Part shown: positions 32,159-43,519 of the stretch, piece by piece
Layout: every line of letters begins with the position of its first letter
How positions within the stretch are numbered: position 1 is the stretch's first letter
From: Nereocystis luetkeana
Taxonomy: Eukaryota > Sar > Phaeophyceae > Laminariales > Laminariaceae
DNA: 64,000 nt
Direction of reading: 5' to 3'
NCBI GenBank assembly: GCA_031213475.1
Contig: JARUPZ010000014.1
Location: forward strand, 3,203,035-3,267,034
The notes under the pieces: model-generated
Databases searched by the model: none
What the model saw: the letters and a program-made list of their open reading frames with translations, nothing else
Told to the model about the DNA's origin: nothing
Translations under genes and position numbers: made by a program

Positions 32159-32491
32159 GCCGGCGTCCCCGGTGGCTTGGTGGGTGGTCCGCAAGATCAA
32201 TTTCATGGATTCAAGTCTCACCGAGTGCATGCTCGTAGGCACTTTTTCTTGCACAAAAAACTGATTAGCGGAAAGCGCGAGAGCGCGAGTTAGCTGCATT
32301 CGATGAAAATCAACGAGCAGTGGGAATGCTAAACCCTATGCGCGACAAAAAATTAAGGCACGTACCGGGAGGGAGAAGGGACGACACCTGTGACCACGGC
32401 TTGTCCAGAAGATCGCCGAGGGCAAAACCTCCTACGAGCTAGGCTGGAAAGTAAAAGTGATGTTGAAAAAATATATATATATATATAGAAA
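32159..32491 (+). mobile_element. SINE-2 copy with target duplication
   Basis: The head reads CCGGCGTCCCCGGTGGCTTG with a weak A-box (TGGCTTGGTGGG). The B-box-like ATTCAAGTCTC lies downstream. The body runs through GAGCAGTGGGAATGCTAAAC to AAAAGTGATGTTGAAAAA and a TA-rich tail. GAGTA occurs at 32154-32158 and again at 32492-32496, where the interrupted LINE tail resumes, so this short direct repeat is a plausible target duplication. Confidence 0.75.
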
Positions 32492-32912
32492 TAGAGTAAG
32501 ACTGAAAACCAAAGGAAAATAACAGGCCAACCGGAGCACAAAGCACCCTCCGAGTAGCCGCAGCAGTTGGTGGTTCGAGTAGCATAGCCAGGTTCTCCCT
32601 ACTAGTCCGCCTGTGGTGCCATGCTACCCTGTCTGCCGTCTCCGTCCTACGTTCGCCAAATATGCCCCGCCCCTCGGCGTCAGACAATACGAAACAAACA
32701 AAGCAGGCTGGTCATCCATCCACACCACGCGACTCCCTTCATAAGGCAACTTTTAATAGAAGAAAGGAAGAGAAGGAAATCAAAACGAAAATCACAAAGG
32801 ATCAATCGAGCGCAAAAAGAAGACCAAGGAAGACTACGTTCGAACCAGCTGCACCAGTTGGCGGCACGAGTAGCATAGGCATGTTCTACTTTCTGATCGG
32901 TCTGGTGCCTCG

Positions 32913-33640
32913 CTACCCACAGTCTGCCTTCTCTTTCCTACTTTCGTCCACCGCGGTTTCCCTTCTACTCCTCATGTCCCCGCTACACCCAGCATTCCCT
33001 TGGTGGGGTTTCCTTCCACTCCTCATGTTGCCCCCCCTCTCACCATTCCCTTTGAAACCACCCACGGCGTATGCGCAGCGCTGCCTAATCCGCTGTGCCT
33101 CGTTCTCGTGCCATCTCACCATGAACCGTTCGGCTGCTTCGAGGACCCCTCGGTACCACTTCCCCGTCTTTCTTGGCCGCAGTGGACCACAGCGCGGTCT
33201 CAACTCCAAACGCCACGGGGGGCAAGTTCCGTTGACCCTTCGGCGACTCGGAAATCCCTAAGGTCTTCGACTATGCATGTATGCCAAGTCTTAAACTGTC
33301 CGCCAGGTCTCGGGTTCTCCCCACCAGCCATAGTCCCGAACATTACCCGACTGAGTACTCGCTCCTTGCTTTGCCGTGCCACGGCCCCCGCACAGAAGAG
33401 CCGCCGCTTACGGAGGGTCGTTTCGATGCTCTCGCAACGTGTCATCTTGAGGGCCTTCGGGTACGAGGGGGTGGTGTGGTCGGTACAAAGTCGGCGCTGG
33501 AAGCCAATAACTCGCGAAAGGATTTTTGTGGTGAGCCGTTGGAAGCTTGGTCGCTCTGAGGGTCCACGCCACACACCCGTACAGCAAGGTCGCCGCGAAC
33601 CAAGGGTCCCAAATTTTATTTCGTACTACTGCTGTAGGTA
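32913..33640 (-). pseudogene. Non-LTR retrotransposon ORF2, C-terminal remnant
   Basis: This is the end of a LINE reverse-transcriptase protein, downstream of the catalytic palm, in three frames. The first has FAATLLYGCVAWTLRA, matching the LLYG.E.WTL motif common after the RT domain. The second has TLRKRRLFCAGAVARQS and the GG..PR.G..KTW segment, matching the LRWAGHVAR-type region. The third (ending near 32913) has WYRGVLEAAERFMVRWHENE. The RT active site, endonuclease and ORF1 are absent, so this is a 5'-truncated, frameshifted copy. The LINE 3' tail follows directly. Confidence 0.75.
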
Positions 33641-33679
33641 TCATTATTATATTATTTTTGTGATCATCACTTTTACATT

Positions 33680-34013
33680 CCGTACCAGGTTCGTATTATA
33701 GGAGGTTACCGTACCAGGTTCGTATTCTAGGAGGTTTCACCCTCAGCAATCTTCTGGGCAAGCCGTGTCCCTTCTCCCCTCCGGCACGTCGTGCCTTCAC
33801 TTGTTTGTCGCGCGTAGGGTTCAGCGTTCCCACTGCTCGTCGATTTCCATCAAACGTTGCTAACTCTCACGCTCTCGCGCTTTCCGCTAATCAAATTGTA
33901 CGCAAGAAAAAATCCTTACGAGTGTGTGCGCTCGGTGAGACTCGAATCCACGAAATTGATATTGGTAGCCACGCGGACCACCTACCAAGCCACCGGGGAC
34001 TCCGGCAATGGAC
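33680..34013 (-). mobile_element. SINE-2 copy
   Basis: The reversed SINE-2 body (CTTCTGGGCAAGCCGTG, CCCACTGCTCGTCGATTTCC, CTCGCGCTTTCCGCTAATC) leads to the B-box-like TGAGACTCGAATCC and the head CCAAGCCACCGGGG. A 29-bp tandem duplication (GTACCAGGTTCGTATT...) lies at its tail end (33682-33738). It borders the LINE remnant. Confidence 0.65.
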
Positions 34014-34097
34014 GTCATCAGTGCGAGAGCTAACCCCTTTGGGCCAAGAAAATGGTTGGCACACAACTCTGTACAAGACGAGGGACTCGTATCTACC

Positions 34098-34128
<31 letters not shown>

Positions 34129-34834
34129 ATAATGCTATTCAATGGTTGATTGGGTCTGATTGCCGTATGGGTAGGTTAGGTACTGGGTACTGCTGCTGCT
34201 GTAGGTCGATCCGTCTGGTACATGTTGACCCTTTACTTCGACAATTTCTCGAGTATTAATAATAATATTAAAAGTAAGTTGGTACAATCTACCCTCAGTA
34301 GTCTCTCGTCTCGATACCCGGCTGCAACGCTACCTCCTTGGAGTCACACAGCCCCGGCGTTTGGCCGAACCCGTGTTTTTTTTTCTCCTGTCGAGCCCAT
34401 ACTATACTCTGTGCTTGTTGTGTCTCATCATCACCTTTATTGGTACATCCAGTGGTCGCACCTTGAGTATGCACCCTATAAAATAGAAGAAGGCGTATCG
34501 CACCCATTGTACCTACTTGTTGTATGTTGCCAACGTTCATATCATCATGTGGTCACAGAGCAGAGAGAGGCTGTGAAAGAAGAAAGAGCAAACTAAAATC
34601 ACGGCGAAAAAGAAACGTCAACGTGCCTGTGGTGCGAAACGCGCACTAACAACAAACAGCGACACCAACGAACAACGACAACGACAAACAAGCCAAAACA
34701 AGCCCACAGCGAACAACAAGAACTGAAGAAACAAACCGTACTCTGCATGTAATATTATGTACACAACGCGTATAGCCAAGGAGAATATGTTGAGAGCAAG
34801 AAGAGGGGGGTCGCTCTGAGTTGATCGATGCATG
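34014..34834. other. No recognisable gene; AGT microsatellite
   Basis: An AGT run lies at 34101-34130. Frames of up to about 124 codons have no recognisable domain. Confidence 0.4.
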
Positions 34835-35190
34835 TGAAGGTGTTACCTACCGAGCTATAGGGGTAAAAGATCGATCGATTGCCCAGCCCAGGGTAGTAAC
34901 CCTTATATCACTCTCCCCCCCTCTGAACGGCGGGAGACCTTTGGGGCGTCAGAACCGTTTATGCGTCTGTACGCTGACCTACCCGCTTCGTTTCTTTACC
35001 TGGGGCTTCAGGGAGACATAATATTTTTTGAAGGGATGCTCGCGGAAGCGTTCCTATAAAAGAAACGTTCGAAGCGGGGTTCGAACCCGCGACCTGGACG
35101 ATGTCAGATGTGAATGAGTTATCTACTTAGCTACCGTATACGAGGGGAAAGAGACCGATCGATTACCCAGCCCAGGGTAATCCTTATAAA
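34835..35190 (-). mobile_element. SINE-3, dimeric copy
   Basis: The head-body-head order is the same as at 15083-15470. A minus-strand head with GTAGCTAAGTAGATAACTC and box B GGTTCGAACCC (about 35070-35145) is followed by the body to GTTCAGAGGGGGGAGAG. A second head with TATAGCTCGGTAGGTAACAC lies at about 34840-34860. Confidence 0.65.
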
Positions 35191-35281
35191 CATGCATCTA
35201 CGAATAAACCCCGTTCGTTGTAGTCTTGTTTTTTTTGCATCCTGGGCGAGAAGGGGGTTGAACCTCGCGGAGGAAGTATAC

Positions 35282-35390
35282 TATTACGGGGGACCATATT
35301 AAACAGGACCCACGGTACACATGAAAACCTACGTATTTCGCTCTTTTTACCAACAATAATTGGTCCTATTTACTATGGTCCTCCGTAATA
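35282..35390 (+). mobile_element. MITE-A copy without insert
   Basis: TATTACGGGGGACCATATTA pairs with TACTATGGTCCTCCGTAATA. The site reads CCTACGTATTTCGC. Confidence 0.7.
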
Positions 35391-35457
35391 TTATTAAATA
35401 ATACTACGCGAGACCATAGTCAGACATCAGGACCCATCACACAGACAAACACCTCCA

Positions 35458-35532
35458 CCACTCTAAGCGTAAATATAAGGGCCGTTTATCCATTAATACC
35501 AAGACCAAGCGGTCCTTATATTTACGCCCATA
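35458..35532. mobile_element. Short foldback element
   Basis: GCGTAAATATAAGGGCCG and CGGTCCTTATATTTACGC form a stem with a loop of about 25 bp. It resembles the small Stowaway-like foldbacks at 52411 and 54321. Confidence 0.5.
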
Positions 35533-36247
35533 TCGATGTATTAACTAAAGTGTTTTTTACCGTCACGCAGACCCCGAGTAAAATGGGCCAAAAATAAGCC
35601 CGAGTCACGTGTATATCGAGCGGGACCTCTGTCTGCGTGAATCGAGAAGGTTGTCTGCGTAAAGCATGCCGTCGGTGACAGGCTTCCCATTGATGCAACA
35701 TTTATTTGTATTCTTCATCCGCGAAACATTGGGAAACCTCTCCCCCCGGGGCCCCTTTTATGGCCTACGGAGTATACATTCATAAGTATGCTTTACTCCA
35801 TCATCAGCGAGAAGTATTAAGCATTTTTGGTCCTTTTTGCAGCTTGCATTCCCCCGTATTGCGGTAGCCAGGACACACAGCGATGACGAGCTACCGCTGT
35901 AGCTCTTCTTGCGATCTGACCGCGCGGGTTCGTAGGGGAGTAAGTGTATACCACGAAAAGAGTGTTGAGTGCACGCGGCGGTGTGACCGTTTTTCGGCTA
36001 GCTCTCGTTTCCTCGACAACGAGCGAACGTTACGAGAGGAAGGGAGGGTGCTGGGGAAAAAAAAAAGAAAAAAAAAAAAGGCCGAACAATTGTATCCTCG
36101 GAAGGCTTTTCCGGCGAGATATTTTTCCGGAAAGCAAACCGCCTCGTTTCGGTGTTGGCAACCTTGACCTTCGCACGTTTTCCGGAAAAAAATCGAGCGC
36201 TGAAAAACGGTCGCACCCGTCCCTGTGCGAACCAAAACGCTTTTACT
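35533..36247. other. No recognisable gene
   Basis: An A-run lies at about 36057-36080. Overlapping frames on both strands are unsupported. Confidence 0.35.
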
Positions 36248-36340
36248 GCCCTTTTACCACCGCAGTCCCGTTTTGGGGACAAACTACTTCAAAATTAGAC
36301 TGGTTTGTCCCCAAAACGGGACTGCAGCCCTAAACAGGTA
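36248..36340. mobile_element. MITE-B copy
   Basis: ACCGCAGTCCCGTTTTGGGG and its complement flank a loop. The outer ends are degraded. Confidence 0.7.
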
Positions 36341-38965
36341 TTTTACCCCTTCCTTAAGCAGCGCCAGGTACCCGGTTTGTAACACCTTCACACACATTGA
36401 TTGATTGATGCCGGCGCGCGGACCACACACCCCCCGAGATATAATAGCGCACGAAACCATTTTATATGTTTGGTTGTTGGTGTTGTTGTGGTCGTCGTCG
36501 TCGTTGTTGTTATTGTTCTTATTATTGTTCTTGTTGAGGTTTTTCGCCAACACTCTAGCCCATGTATGGTGAAGGGCAGACAGCAGCAAGTAGTAGAATA
36601 GGGGTGGAAGAACGTCATACCGTATATATATATATATATATGCATTGTACGAGTACCTGTCTGCGGTGTCATCAGCCGTCTACGACCAGCAGCAGCAGCG
36701 TGGACGCCCAGCAGCTGACGGGCAGCAGGAACTTCTTGCGCCCCGTGCCGTAAGACTTCTTGCAATGCAACTCGAGCACCCACAGATTGTTCGTGTCATT
36801 CCCCGATCACTCGCGCAGTGGGCGTCGCTGCAATTTGCACTTTTTTCCCGCCATTTTCCCCCTCGCAGCCCCAAGAGGGGAGAAAACGAAACAACTCAGT
36901 CAGGGAATTTTCCGCGTGGTGGCTATATAGATTGGAAGAGCTACTGACCGTAATTGGGGGGTGAGGGTCCCGCCTTGGTTTACTAGCAAAATCTTGGCAA
37001 CGACTTTTACCTTTTTCATTTTCTCTCGGAGGGTTTTTAATCCGAAATTCCAATTTTTTGTTTTGGCGCAATATTTTCTTATTCTTTCAGATTTTCCTGT
37101 TTGTTTTCTTCAAATACCTGAACTCTCCTGGATGATGGTTTTGCTTCTGAAAAATTCGCACATTGTGACAGCACTCCTCCGTGTATATCTTGAGACAAAC
37201 TTCCAACTTTTCCAAAACTTCGAGAAATTTTGCAAAAAAACTCTCCGATAAGGAAAGGCCTTTTTATTAGGGCACATCTTTCTTGGGTGAATTATACATT
37301 TCCAGGCACAGACGTACGTACAACAAGTATGAATACCAGGTATTAATTATAACTACTTAATAGGAACGAAACATAATATAATATCCATCATATATATACT
37401 TGTGTGTACTGCCTCCTCCCCGTTCGATTGGGTTGGGCCTCGAAGGTGTCGTTCTCCAGAGGCATCAGCTCACAGACCCTCCCCCCCCTCCTGATTAGCG
37501 GTTGGACCCTGAACGTCACAGAACCTGCGATACGGCGCGCTGCGCCAGAGCGTGCTTGTGGTAGTACGGTTGAACTACTGCACTTTCCAGCAGCGCCCGA
37601 GGCCCTGATTGGTCGTCCCACTGCATTATTGGTGAACCATCGGCGGGGTGCCGAGCGCGTTCTTCAGGCGCAGGCCGACGTGCGCCTTTCAAATATGGTG
37701 AGACGCGTTGACGTGCACGGCCAGACCCTGTGCGATATTGACCTTTTGGGTGCGGTGGACGTACTTTCGAGGCGGAGGTGCAGGAGCGAAGCCGACGCTA
37801 GCGATGATACTACCATCCTCTAACGGCACCATCCATTGCGGGTCAGGTTTATAACCAAATGCATGTATTGTCAGCTGCTGGCGAAGCCGCAAGCGTACTG
37901 CCGCACAGCACACACTAAAGTACAGCAGTAGTACGTATGAGTATGAGGGCCGTGCTCGAGTTTCTCTCCTTGAGTGTAAAGACAGGCGAAATGTTCATGT
38001 TCTCTTTTTTTAAACTCGGCCCGTATGTCATGCTGCTTCCTCATCCAGGCTGAGAGGCCACGCACAACCGAGTATTACCACCGCGTAAACACGCAAGAAA
38101 ACACACCCCCCTCGGATGATTTTCAAAGCTGGGTGGATCGACAACGGGGAGGGCAGGGCGTACTGAATACGACGAGCGATGCGTCTATTCAACCTTCTCG
38201 ACGATTTTTCCAGAGCGACAATTTTCGTTGTGTGTGCCCCCTCCATGTTTTGGAGGAAACCGGGTCCGCAACTTCGTCCCAGGGGGTGGGTGTGTTGTTC
38301 TGCGTTTCATGTGGTGCACTCTTCCTCGCGGAAGACTCGGCTGGCTCTCCACTCTCTATACATAGATATCTTGGTCGCCAAAACGAGGGGACTTTCTTCT
38401 TACACACGTACGTAACATACAACGGAAATGTGTTTTTTTTCTTGTCTGTTTTTTCAACCCCAACGCACATGAGTTGATGGTACTATTAACAATAGTTTCG
38501 ATACAAAATATCCTCTTGTGCGATTTCCTACTATTTTAATATTAATAATAGCGACAGCTATGTATCCCATATAACAAAAAGGTCTCGCATTCAATTCCGT
38601 GAAACGGAGGGGTCCCGTTCGACCCGAAATCAAATACTTGCGGGATCTTTTAGGCCTGACCGTTAAATATGGTGCAATACGTACCGGTAGATATACAGGT
38701 ACGCACATACAAAATCTAGGACAGACAGGATCTTTAAGGCCTCGTTCCATGGACAAGCAAGTATCTGGTACGCGTACAACGAGTAGGTTTAGCAGTCTGG
38801 GAGAAGGGATCTTTAGGGATGCTTTTGACTTGAAAAATGCGTAGCGTGGTCTGCACTTCGGAATCGTCGTCCGCAACCGAGAAATTAGTAGTTGTAGGTA
38901 TTAATATTATTAATAAGATTTTAGTACAGTTTAGTATAGTAGTACGACTGGTACGCACATGCACT
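36341..38965. other. Long stretch without recognised gene
   Basis: Microsatellites occur at about 36478-36535 (GTT/GTC) and 36622-36640 (TA). TACCAGGTA occurs at 37334-37342. The GC-richer part 37400-37920 holds a 139-codon frame on + (37404-37823) and shorter ones on -, none recognisable. It could be an old element or a small exon, but I have no evidence for either. Confidence 0.35.
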
Positions 38966-38967
38966 AT

Positions 38968-38997
38968 GATCCTATTAACTATGGTCCCCGGTATATA
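38968..38997. mobile_element. MITE-A end fragment
   Basis: CCTATTAACTATGGTCCCCG is one arm of MITE-A, cut off by the AAC-tailed element that begins at 39000. Confidence 0.55.
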
Positions 38998-38999
38998 GT

Positions 39000-39457
39000 T
39001 GTGTCAGACAGTCCAGGAAGAGATGGCGATCGTTGATATTCGTGTGGTAGTAAAAGGTTCGATTGCTCCTTTTTTCACTGCATATCCGCGAGTCTTCACT
39101 CTGGCAGCACTCCAGATAGCAGGCAGGTGTGTTCTTCTTTCGTTTTCATGACTACCGTGCGTTTCGTACGGTGCAGGCAGCACTTCAGACAGCATCCGCT
39201 GTAGTCAGCAGCCACGAGTTGGTTAGTGGTGGGAACGGGGGTACTCTATGTTATAGTTGAGAGGATATACCCGCGGCCATGTTAGTTCAGTTTGCACATT
39301 GGTTTTAGCTCGTGTGCGCTTTCTTCGTCTCGGGTATTATGAGGCAGCCGAATTGTCGATTTTTTTTGTTTTTTCGGATCTTCCTAAGGCTCCAGCACCT
39401 TTGTGTGACCACGGACTCCTTCGTCAGAGAGTTAATGTGAGAACAACAACAACAAAC
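39000..39457 (+). mobile_element. AAC-tailed element (inverted pair, copy 2)
   Basis: This is the reverse complement of 29009-29495 over its whole length, ending GTTAATGTGAGAACAACAAC and CAA triplets. The frame MRGYTRGHVSSV... starts at 39257. It corresponds to the frame in the other copy with a few substitutions. Confidence 0.65.
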
Positions 39458-40815
39458 AAGTAAATAAATACTAGTATAAAACGTCAAGATTTCATCGAAA
39501 AATTGTTCGTATCTATAAAAAAATCACAGTGACAAGATACGAACGTACCCCAATAGATCTCAGCATTGGGGGGCGCATTTGGGCACACGGCCAACCCCGA
39601 CCCTGGGTTCTCTTCTAGATATCGTTACATGCGTACCCAACACCAGGTTCAGGGAATTATTACGCAGTCGGATTGAAGGCAACGAAGAGGTCGGTTCCCG
39701 GTCCATCACATATTCCACGGGGTGTGTCTGGATGATGTGCCTTCCTTGTCGTCAGTCGGAACGAGTTCGTAGTTTTTAGCGCTCTCTTTCTGGGGGCGTT
39801 TGATACGCGTTTTGATACCAGGGAGTAGGTAGGGTAAAAGGCGCAGGTCGGTTGAAAGTGTCCTGCTCGGGGGTTTCAGGAGGTCTGCACGTTTGCAACG
39901 TCTGCACTCCTTCAGCTCCTGTTCTCAAGCACACAATAAGTCTTTGTCGCGTCTTTTTCCGCGAGGAAAGCGTTTTTTTGGCGCACGGGGGGGTTCTCTT
40001 CTGAGTCCTCGACACGACTATGGCCGTGAAGTTCTTCGAGAGTCTCCCGAGCAAGCACAGCAGCAGCAGCAGCAGCTAGCTGTGGTGATAGCAAAAAAAG
40101 CCATCGATGGCATGCACTGCTACTGCCATCGGACGACGGTGCGCGCTGCTGAGGGGCGGAGAAAATAATGTGCCACGCCGACTCGCTTTGAGCAGCAGCA
40201 GCAACAGCAGCAGCAACAGCAGCAGCGGTCAAGCCAGCAGTGGAGCTGCTGCTGTGTGGTGTGGTCGTCGTGTGTTTTGTGTGTTGGTGAAAGATGCCGT
40301 GGGCTCCAAAAACGTTTTTGATCGAGCAACCCGATCCGTGCCTTCCGCCCAAAAAGTCAGTTGGGATCGAAAAAGGCTATCGCTTTCGACTGTGTAATAA
40401 GGCCCGATTGGGTCTTGGATCGGACACTCCCTTTTTGATCCACCGATCCGACACCAATAAAAAATGACCTTGTGAGTAGAGGTCCAACCCATTACAGGCA
40501 ATTTTCGTCACATGATGCATAGGAAACCGCCTCTAGGGGGGTATGCCCCCCGCCTTTTTTCATTCAAGCGAGGGGGTACAAGGGGAAAACACGTCCGTCC
40601 GGGTGCCCGCGCGTACCCCAACATGCCTAACACTCAAACAACGACGCGCTTGGAAGACGCCCACAGCCTACTACGCAGAGCACGTGCCTATATACGCTCG
40701 TACACCCTTTTTTTTCTTTTTCGGGGTAACGTCATTGGTGCTGACGGCAAGGTATAATACCACCGTGGCGGAGGAGGGTGCTAAAAGGATTCCCCCTGCT
40801 TACTGCGAGGTACAA
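39458..40815. other. No recognised gene; CAG microsatellites
   Basis: CAG/CAA runs lie at about 40057-40076 and 40192-40228. The sequence between 39790 and 40350 has overlapping frames on both strands that follow the triplet runs. Confidence 0.4.
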
Positions 40816-40913
40816 CTTGACCCTTATAGGACCGTGGTCCCGTTTTGGGAGCAAAATACTTAGAATTTCAGTGGTATGTTCCCAAAACGGGGCTGCAGTT
40901 CTAAAAGGGTTAA
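40816..40913. mobile_element. MITE-B copy
   Basis: GACCCTTATAGGACCGTGGT pairs with GGGGCTGCAGTTCTAAAAGG, with TTAA retained at the right end (40910-40913). Confidence 0.7.
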
Positions 40914-41270
40914 CCTTCTTGGGAATTCAGACGGGAAAAAAATGACGATAAGTAACGACGGTTACAACAACCATTGTGGTCACTGCAGGGTTGGGGAATG
41001 ATGTGTACCAATCGGCGTCCGAGTGACACCTTCAGGAGTCGCACGGCACAGGCGCGGCATTGCTCTACTCGTGCTGCTGGGGCGCTCACGCTGCCCTCTT
41101 GTAGACGATTCAATGGTTGATAACATCTAAGGCATCAACCATTGTTGTGGTCGCTATCTCGGCGTCCCGAAGGGATCAAGCGGGGAGGGGGGGGGGGGGG
41201 TTATACCCTCGCAATTTTACTCGATTTACGATGTGTGTTACTTATTTTTTACTACCCCTCCCCCCCAGTC
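40914..41270. other. No recognised gene
   Basis: A G-run of about 12 lies at 41187-41200. Nothing else is seen. Confidence 0.35.
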
Positions 41271-41271
41271 A

Positions 41272-41325
41272 TATGTACGGCCATGCATGAGAATGAGTAC
41301 ATCCCCTCCCCCCTCCTTCGACCGA
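41272..41325 (+). mobile_element. Poly-C retroposon, minimal copy
   Basis: ATGTACGGCCATGCATGAGA, ATGAGTACATCCCC and a C-rich end form the tail-proximal end of the family in + orientation. The rest is absent. Confidence 0.5.
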
Positions 41326-41444
41326 AAAGTTGCCCATTTATTGGTCAAGCTGGATAGCTTCGATGTTCCACCGTGAGTCTGATCTCAACAGATCCACGGC
41401 GGAAAATCGACTTGCATAAGCTTCGACGTTTCGCCTGCGAATAT

Positions 41445-41690
41445 TTCATACCTCGGTCAGATCATGATCTAGAGCGTCTATTAATAGTTCCTTAGCTGCC
41501 GTTGTGAGGGGTTGTGCAGGATCTGTCTATAGTACAGAACCGACCCAGGAATCATGTGCTTCAGTAGATCATGCAGATTATACGACACGGGATCACCCGT
41601 CAACGTGAGCTAGATAGACCCTACATACAGACCATGAATAGTGCTGCCTTGAAAAACCTACAGTATATCTTAAAGTAGATGGCCTGCCCG
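41445..41690. repeat. Dispersed repeat, copy 2
   Basis: Counterpart of 13575-13760: CCTCGGTCAGATCATGATC, GCTGCCGTTGTGAGGGGTTG, GCAGGATCTG and AGTAGATCATGCAGATTAT. Confidence 0.45.
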
Positions 41691-41794
41691 TGATAGACCC
41701 GTTTAGTGCTCAATACAGGAGAGGAGGTTTTAGCTTGTTGTCGGGCTCGAAGCTCGGTTCTGGAAGACGAAGCCGAGCTGAGCACGACCTTAGT

Positions 41795-42060
41795 GGTAAG
41801 ACCGTAAACCCTCGCATCCCTACAATGCCGGGACGGAGCACGTCGGGTTTTTCACCGACTACCAGGCAGATGTTGCTTGCTTGCACCTAGCGCGAAGCGC
41901 CGTGAGGTGTTACCGGATGGGTCGCGTGAAGGGTGAGAGCTGCATCCTACTAAGAACCGCTCGTGAGGCGGACTTCAGCACCTTGTGCGTACTTTCTTGC
42001 ATGCCGATGACAGCATCGAATTTCTTGATGTGGAGGTGGAGGGGGGGGGGGCATACTTGT
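41795..42060 (-). mobile_element. Poly-C retroposon copy lacking the tail end
   Basis: The copy begins in GTAAACCCTCGCATCCCTAC and continues through CATCCTACTAAGAACCGCTC to TTGCATGCCGATGACAGC. Confidence 0.6.
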
Positions 42061-42390
42061 TTGTTGCTTGCCTTAGTAATTTGATCATTGACCACGCATC
42101 CCTTTCGAGACGGCGCACCGTTCCTATCCTATTCCCAGTAGAGGTGGCACCAAGAACGCTGGTGGAGGTTCGGTTGACTGATGACTAGTTGGTGGGAGAC
42201 ATGCGTAGCTGGCGGGGGGCGGGGGGGGGGGCGAACATGAACGCCGCTGAAGGGCCGGATTATTATTGGTTTTACAGAGAGCATGCGTTATCACGGAGGG
42301 GCGGGGGGGGGGGCGTACTCATTAATTGCTTGCCTTACGAAATCATTTTACCTATAACAACGCATCCTTTTCGAGATGGAGCCCGGGAGA

Positions 42391-42452
42391 GGGGGTTGTA
42401 CTCATTATCATGCATGGCCGTAGTCGTATGACCATAGACCCTCTCATCCCAT
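42391..42452 (-). mobile_element. Poly-C retroposon, minimal copy
   Basis: A short G-run, then TGTACTCATTATCATGCATG and CCGTAGTCGTATGACCATAG, then loss of similarity. Confidence 0.55.
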
Positions 42453-42677
42453 GGCGCACGGGGGGGGCGGCGGGGGGGCGGGGGGGCGTTAGGGGTGTTA
42501 AAGGTGTTCCTGCATCTGTGAGTTCCGGCAAATAAATATCCTCGGTCTGGGTGTGTGGGACCTCGGGTGGGACCGAGACGACTACGGGAGGAGGTTTCGT
42601 ATGGCGACAAGGGACGGTGCTCGGCTGTAGTGGCCTTGACGATGGCTTGGTCGTAGGGATAGATGAGCGACGGCGGC

Positions 42678-42716
42678 GGCGGGGGGTGTACTCATCCATC
42701 ATGCATGGCCGTATCG
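42678..42716 (-). mobile_element. Poly-C retroposon, minimal copy
   Basis: GGGGGGTGTACTCATCCATC then ATGCATGGCCGTATCG; a second G-run follows at 42721. Confidence 0.5.
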
Positions 42717-42756
42717 TAGACGGGGGGGGGGGTGACATTCTGGGAAACGCGGCCTG

Positions 42757-43140
42757 ATGCGTGCGGCAACCAAAAACATAGTTGACGAAGTTCCGCGGGT
42801 TTCCGGCGGCTACGGGAACCCGGTGGCGGGCCCAAGAAGAGGTCAGGCCCAACGAAGTATGAGGAGGGGCTTGCACCGAGGCGTTAAAGACGAACGATGG
42901 GGAGAATATGAGCGGCGGGGAAGACAAAGCCCGGACGGACAGTGGCCACGGCGCCCCCCCTCGGAGCTGGCTGGATGGTATGCCGGTGGAGGCCTTGAGC
43001 GGAAGTTAGAGAGGCGACGAAAGTTTTGGATGTGTGGGAAAGATCGGTACCAGTACGTACCAGTAGCGTTTTATGCACGGCCCGTGGCGGCGAGAAAGTC
43101 AACGAAGTCGTGGCACGTGCTCAATTGTAGAGATACGTGA
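42757..43140 (+). other. Open frame of 127 codons, unassigned
   Basis: This GC-rich frame has many Arg, Gly and Trp residues (SELAGWYAGGGLERKLERRR in the middle). I do not recognise a domain, a start context or a conserved copy. It may be an old element or chance. Confidence 0.15.
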
Positions 43141-43146
43141 AACAAA

Positions 43147-43252
43147 TATTACGGGGGACCATAGTTAATAGGACCAAATATTGTTATAAAAAATGGTTGA
43201 ATATAGGTTTTATGTGTACCGTAGGTCCTATTAACTATTGCCCCCCGTAATG
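43147..43252 (-). mobile_element. MITE-A copy without insert
   Basis: TATTACGGGGGACCATAGTT at the left and a matching right end. The site reads GTTGAATATAGGTTTTATG. Confidence 0.75.
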
Positions 43253-43410
43253 GCGCGTTTTGGCCAAACTGTGTCTGGTTGGCGGGGCTACTACTGCTAC
43301 CCTATGCCGTTGGCGCCCATTCTGAGCACGATGGATCGGACCGACCCGTCCGACTGTTTTTGCCCGAGGGTGGCACTGAACCTAAAAGCCGTCGAGGCTG
43401 GCGTTGTACC

Positions 43411-43518
43411 TATTACGGGGGACCATAGTTAATAGGACCTATGGTATGCATAATGACCTACATATTAAACCATTTTTACCATCAATATTTGGTCCTATTA
43501 CTATGGTCCCCCGTAATA
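43411..43518 (+). mobile_element. MITE-A copy without insert
   Basis: TATTACGGGGGACCATAGTT pairs with CTATGGTCCCCCGTAATA. The site reads GACCTACATATTAAACC. Confidence 0.75.
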
Positions 43519-43519
43519 G

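Larger units (their letters stand above)
31645..32960 (-). mobile_element. LINE 3' tail of the truncated LINE
   Basis: On the minus strand this continues from the ORF2 remnant: GGACGGAGACGGCAGAC, then ACCACCAACTGCTGCGGC, the T-rich part and the terminal CACTGGTTGTGCTGGATGTC block ending near 31655. It is broken by a SINE-2 (32159-32491) and an AAC-tailed fragment (31775-31846). It links the widespread tail repeats of this window to a LINE. Confidence 0.7.
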
